NCBI GenBank assembly: GCA_018389105.1
Contig: JACATO010000690.1
Coordinates: 62,001-126,000, forward strand
Source: Nautilus pompilius
Taxonomy: Eukaryota; Mollusca; Cephalopoda; Nautilida; Nautilidae
Reading direction: 5' to 3'
Length of the DNA stretch: 64,000 nucleotides
Program-made: the position numbers and the translations under genes
Part shown: positions 61,401 through 64,000 of the stretch, piece by piece
Position numbering within the stretch: the stretch's first letter is position 1
Layout of the letters: the number at the start of each line of letters is the position of its first letter
The notes under the pieces: model-generated
Told to the model about the DNA's origin: nothing
The model's input: the letters and a program-made list of their open reading frames with translations, nothing else
The model's database searches: none

Positions 61401-61649
61401 TATGTTAAATTACATCAAAGAAGCAACCTTGATTCATTTCTCCTAATAGCTCTGCCATAGTTTTATTTTGCCCTAATATTGGTGTTCCTCTATTGCTTCA
61501 TAAAGAAAATCTGATGCCTTTTGTAAAACAAAGAAATAAACAAGGAAAAAATTCATATAGCACATTGCCTTTTACCCAATGTTACAGCATCAGTTAATAG
61601 GCTGTTCTGTAACCTGTGACCCCCGTATAGCTAATAGATAACATAACTA

Positions 61650-62875
61650 CAGGGTGATCAAATAGTAACTATGCAGTGGAAAATCTATTGTTTTTATTTC
61701 AATATATGAACTCTTACAATAAACTATGGATTACAATAAATGCTGAAAATGAGCCCCACTCACGTTTAAACATTTTTCTACACATTTTTTCATATTCTCA
61801 ATTCTTCAGATGTTATTCCTCTAATGAAATTGACGACACTTTTCTTCAGTTCATCGATGGAACAGGCAGTATTTTCAAAGACCCTCGCTTTCACTGCTCC
61901 CCACAGGTAAAAGTCCGGGGCACGAGGTCAGGAGAGTGTGCAGGCCAAATTCCTTTTGATATCAGCTGATCAATGAACACTTCTTCCAGCAGTTTCATCA
62001 ATTGAGCAGATGTGCAAGTGGTGGCCCCATCCTGCAGGAAGTAGGTGTCTTCGTCTAACTCACCAATATAAGGATATAGTATGTCATTACAATGATGCTC
62101 TGAATTGATGGGTTTTTTTTCAAAAAATATAGGGCCAATATGCGTTTCCTTGATGTAGCCACCCATACACCAATCTTTTTGCCATGAAGCAGTTTCTCAA
62201 ACAGTTCATGAGGGTTAATTAATATATCCCAGAGAGACGAATCCAGCATTCATCAGAAAAATGTTTTATCCAATATGTCGTCGGCATCTACATCAATAAA
62301 ATGCTTAAACCAATTGCAATATTCAACTCACCATAGTCTGCAGTTTTCAATTCGTGCACAATGTTCATTTTACACGGGTAAAATTTGACTCCTTTAAAGT
62401 GTTATGCGCACTCCCATGTGGAACATTTGTTTGTTGAGAAAGTCGATGCAGCAATTTTGAAGGGCTCTGAAGCATTTTGTCTGAAAATTTTGACAGCTTC
62501 TCCCCGTCAAACACTTTTGGCTGACCCGATCGTTGATAATCCTCAACTGAACCAGTTTCTTCAAATTTGCTAACCAATGCCCTTACGGTGTTTCTGTTCA
62601 GAAACTTTGCATCAGGAAATTCTTGTAAGAACTCATTTTGAACTCTTGTGGTGTATTTATCATTATTCGTATACACTCATACACTTTCTTGATGAGAAAG
62701 ATTTGTTTGGTGTCTGAAAGAACCATTACACAAAAATCACGCGTCACTTTTGCAAACTTACTGCCAACACCTGTTGGTCATTTTTGGAACTACAGTACAA
62801 AACAACAAAGCACAAGGCAAGGAATCGAAAATGAATACAAGCATACTCCTGTATAGTTACTCTCTGATCACCCTG
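61650..62875 (-). mobile_element. Tc1/mariner-superfamily element of a separate lineage
   Basis: The 1226-bp element is bounded by TA (61648-61649, 62876-62877). The left end is CAGGGTGATCAAATAGTAAC; the right, read inward, is CAGGGTGATCAGAGAGTAAC, a near-perfect TIR with only three differences in the first 20 bases. The transposase is on the minus strand (separate entry). The termini and protein are unlike those of the mariners in this window. Confidence 0.88.
61891..62676 (-). pseudogene. Transposase pseudogene of the 61.6-kb element
   Basis: The N-terminal frame at 62676-62365 has FLNRNTVRALVSKFEETGSV and YQRSGQPKV, a helix-turn-helix of the type paired with DDE_3-like catalytic domains. 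PHGSAHNTLKESNF then leads into the catalytic part. Minus frames follow with NPHELFEKLLHGKKIGVWVA and, at 62166-61891, IGPIFFEKKPINSEHHCNDI. LQDGATTCTSAQLMKLL there matches the QQDGATAHTS catalytic motif, and GIWPAHSPDLVPRTF matches the WPARSPDLxPxDFxLWG box. The region of the first aspartate is poorly preserved, and frames are interrupted. Family members of this type occur in many arthropods and molluscs. Confidence 0.8.
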
Positions 62876-62879
62876 TATA

Positions 62880-64000
62880 ACCTGTTGTTGCATGGCTCAA
62901 AAAACACAACTGCATACACTGCTGCAACTGTTGAACATGCTGCAGTTAATCAAGGAAATAAATTAACTTCTTAGCGCTGCTTGAACATAGTAATACGTGT
63001 TCTGCAGATCAAATGTCACTGAATGACCCATGCAATGAATACTAAATATAAAGAAAATAACAAAATATAGTACAGATGTCAGGCTATTTATGTTACATCA
63101 GATTATATTTGGAAAAACGAATCAAAAATGCTGGCTCTCTCTCCATTCCTGCTTTATGTTACTGTGAATTCTATTATATATGTAATACATTAATCACACA
63201 ACTATAAAAGTCTCTCATTTCTTTTTCCCTGGAGATTTAGGGTTTCTAAAAGGCTATAATGGCAGCAGCAGCAGCAGAAAGCGATAGAATCAAAACACGA
63301 ATCAAGATTTCAAAATCTAATACAGATGATAAGCGGCAGCAGAAGTCATGGAACATCAAGATTGAATTTTTTTACTATTTTTGGAACAGAGACTGATAGT
63401 CAACTTCTACTATATCACTGACTCATGTAACTGAAAATCCAAGCTGAATCAGCTTCTGTGATTTTAGGTAACAGTCATAGGAAAAAAAAAAAAAAAGGGG
63501 GGGGGGGGACTACAAAACTTGATAAATGGGGAAAGTTCATTTTCCTGTTATCATTAACATGATCCTGGTCCATGGCCAGTAACAATACTGAGGCATACCT
63601 TGTAGAAGAGAGTCCAGTTTGTGTAAACAATCTTGATTATCCTGCTGACAAAATTAGTCAACACTGAAACCCAGTATATGGCAAATTATTCAATTCCTGT
63701 AGGCTAACATTCATCCCATCAGTCAAGACAGTGTGTTCTGCTTTTGCTACATATTGTTCTTCCATGATAAAGAGTCTTGACTCTCTCAAATTTTGTGACA
63801 GGAAGAATGTCGTAGCGAACATGAAGTTCCAAAGAGACATGTGGAATGCATGCAAAAGTAGATCTAACTAGAGAAACAACTAACCACCCACATAACCATT
63901 GACAAGACATCTGGCCAACTGACACACAGTGGAAAAAATAAAGCAGAGGCAAAATGTTCTTGAATGTATTCCTAACACACAACTTTGCACTTAGTGGTTC
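62880..64000. other. Unannotated stretch to the window end
   Basis: No exon recognised. A short (GCA)n tract is at about 63260-63276, and an A15 run abuts a G12 run at 63482-63508. Confidence 0.4.

Overview
This is an AT-rich animal genome window with sparse coding content and short ORFs. It is dominated by introns, intergenic DNA and decayed transposable elements. Several features together suggest a lophotrochozoan, most likely a cephalopod mollusc: low gene density, many mariner, Tc1 and hAT copies, a Penelope-like element, tRNA-derived SINEs, and frequent (GA)n, (CA)n and (AAT)n microsatellites. That assignment is inference, because no diagnostic single-copy marker from a named species is present.

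The only host coding exon I recognise with confidence is on the minus strand at 19638..18995. It encodes the basic linker and THUMP domain of a THUMPD3-like tRNA guanosine N2-methyltransferase and has good splice sites at both ends. The Rossmann methyltransferase exons should lie at lower coordinates and the N-terminal exon at higher coordinates. I could not recognise either by eye. If the gene is intact, part of the window on each side is intron.

Layout: 1-4300 has no recognised gene, apart from a weak SINE scrap near 3240. 4326-4578 is a tRNA-derived SINE, followed by a decayed BED-finger hAT at about 5000-5900. 5900-15680 is largely unannotated, with microsatellites and one SINE fragment. 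15685-16983 is a nearly full-length mariner bounded by TIRs and TA. 17128-17488 resembles a terminal exon or retrocopied 3' end. 18893-18931 is a solo hAT terminus, followed by the THUMPD3 exon. 20.5-27.2 kb is a transposon graveyard: two Tc1 remnants on opposite strands, a SETMAR-type mariner, a possible TBK1/IKK-epsilon-like kinase pseudogene, and a ZMYM1-type hAT. 27.2-35.6 kb holds a mariner C-terminal scrap, a possible Tc1 scrap, a pogo-like MITE and a SINE. 35.6-40.1 kb is a nested cluster: a LINE reverse-transcriptase fragment, then a Penelope-like fossil split by a 2.37-kb hAT whose 8-bp target duplication still matches at 7 of 8 bases. 40.7-47.9 kb contains a Tc1, a LINE tail and an old mariner. 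48-60 kb is sparse, with a SINE and two Tc1 fragments. 60.2-62.9 kb holds two TIR-bounded Tc1/mariner-superfamily elements of different lineages.

No operon-like, CRISPR or phage-like organisation is present. I do not see a demonstrable new biological system. The more informative signals are the nested hAT-in-Penelope insertion, three mariner copies with related termini, a SINE body found at several loci, and the kinase-like pseudogene.
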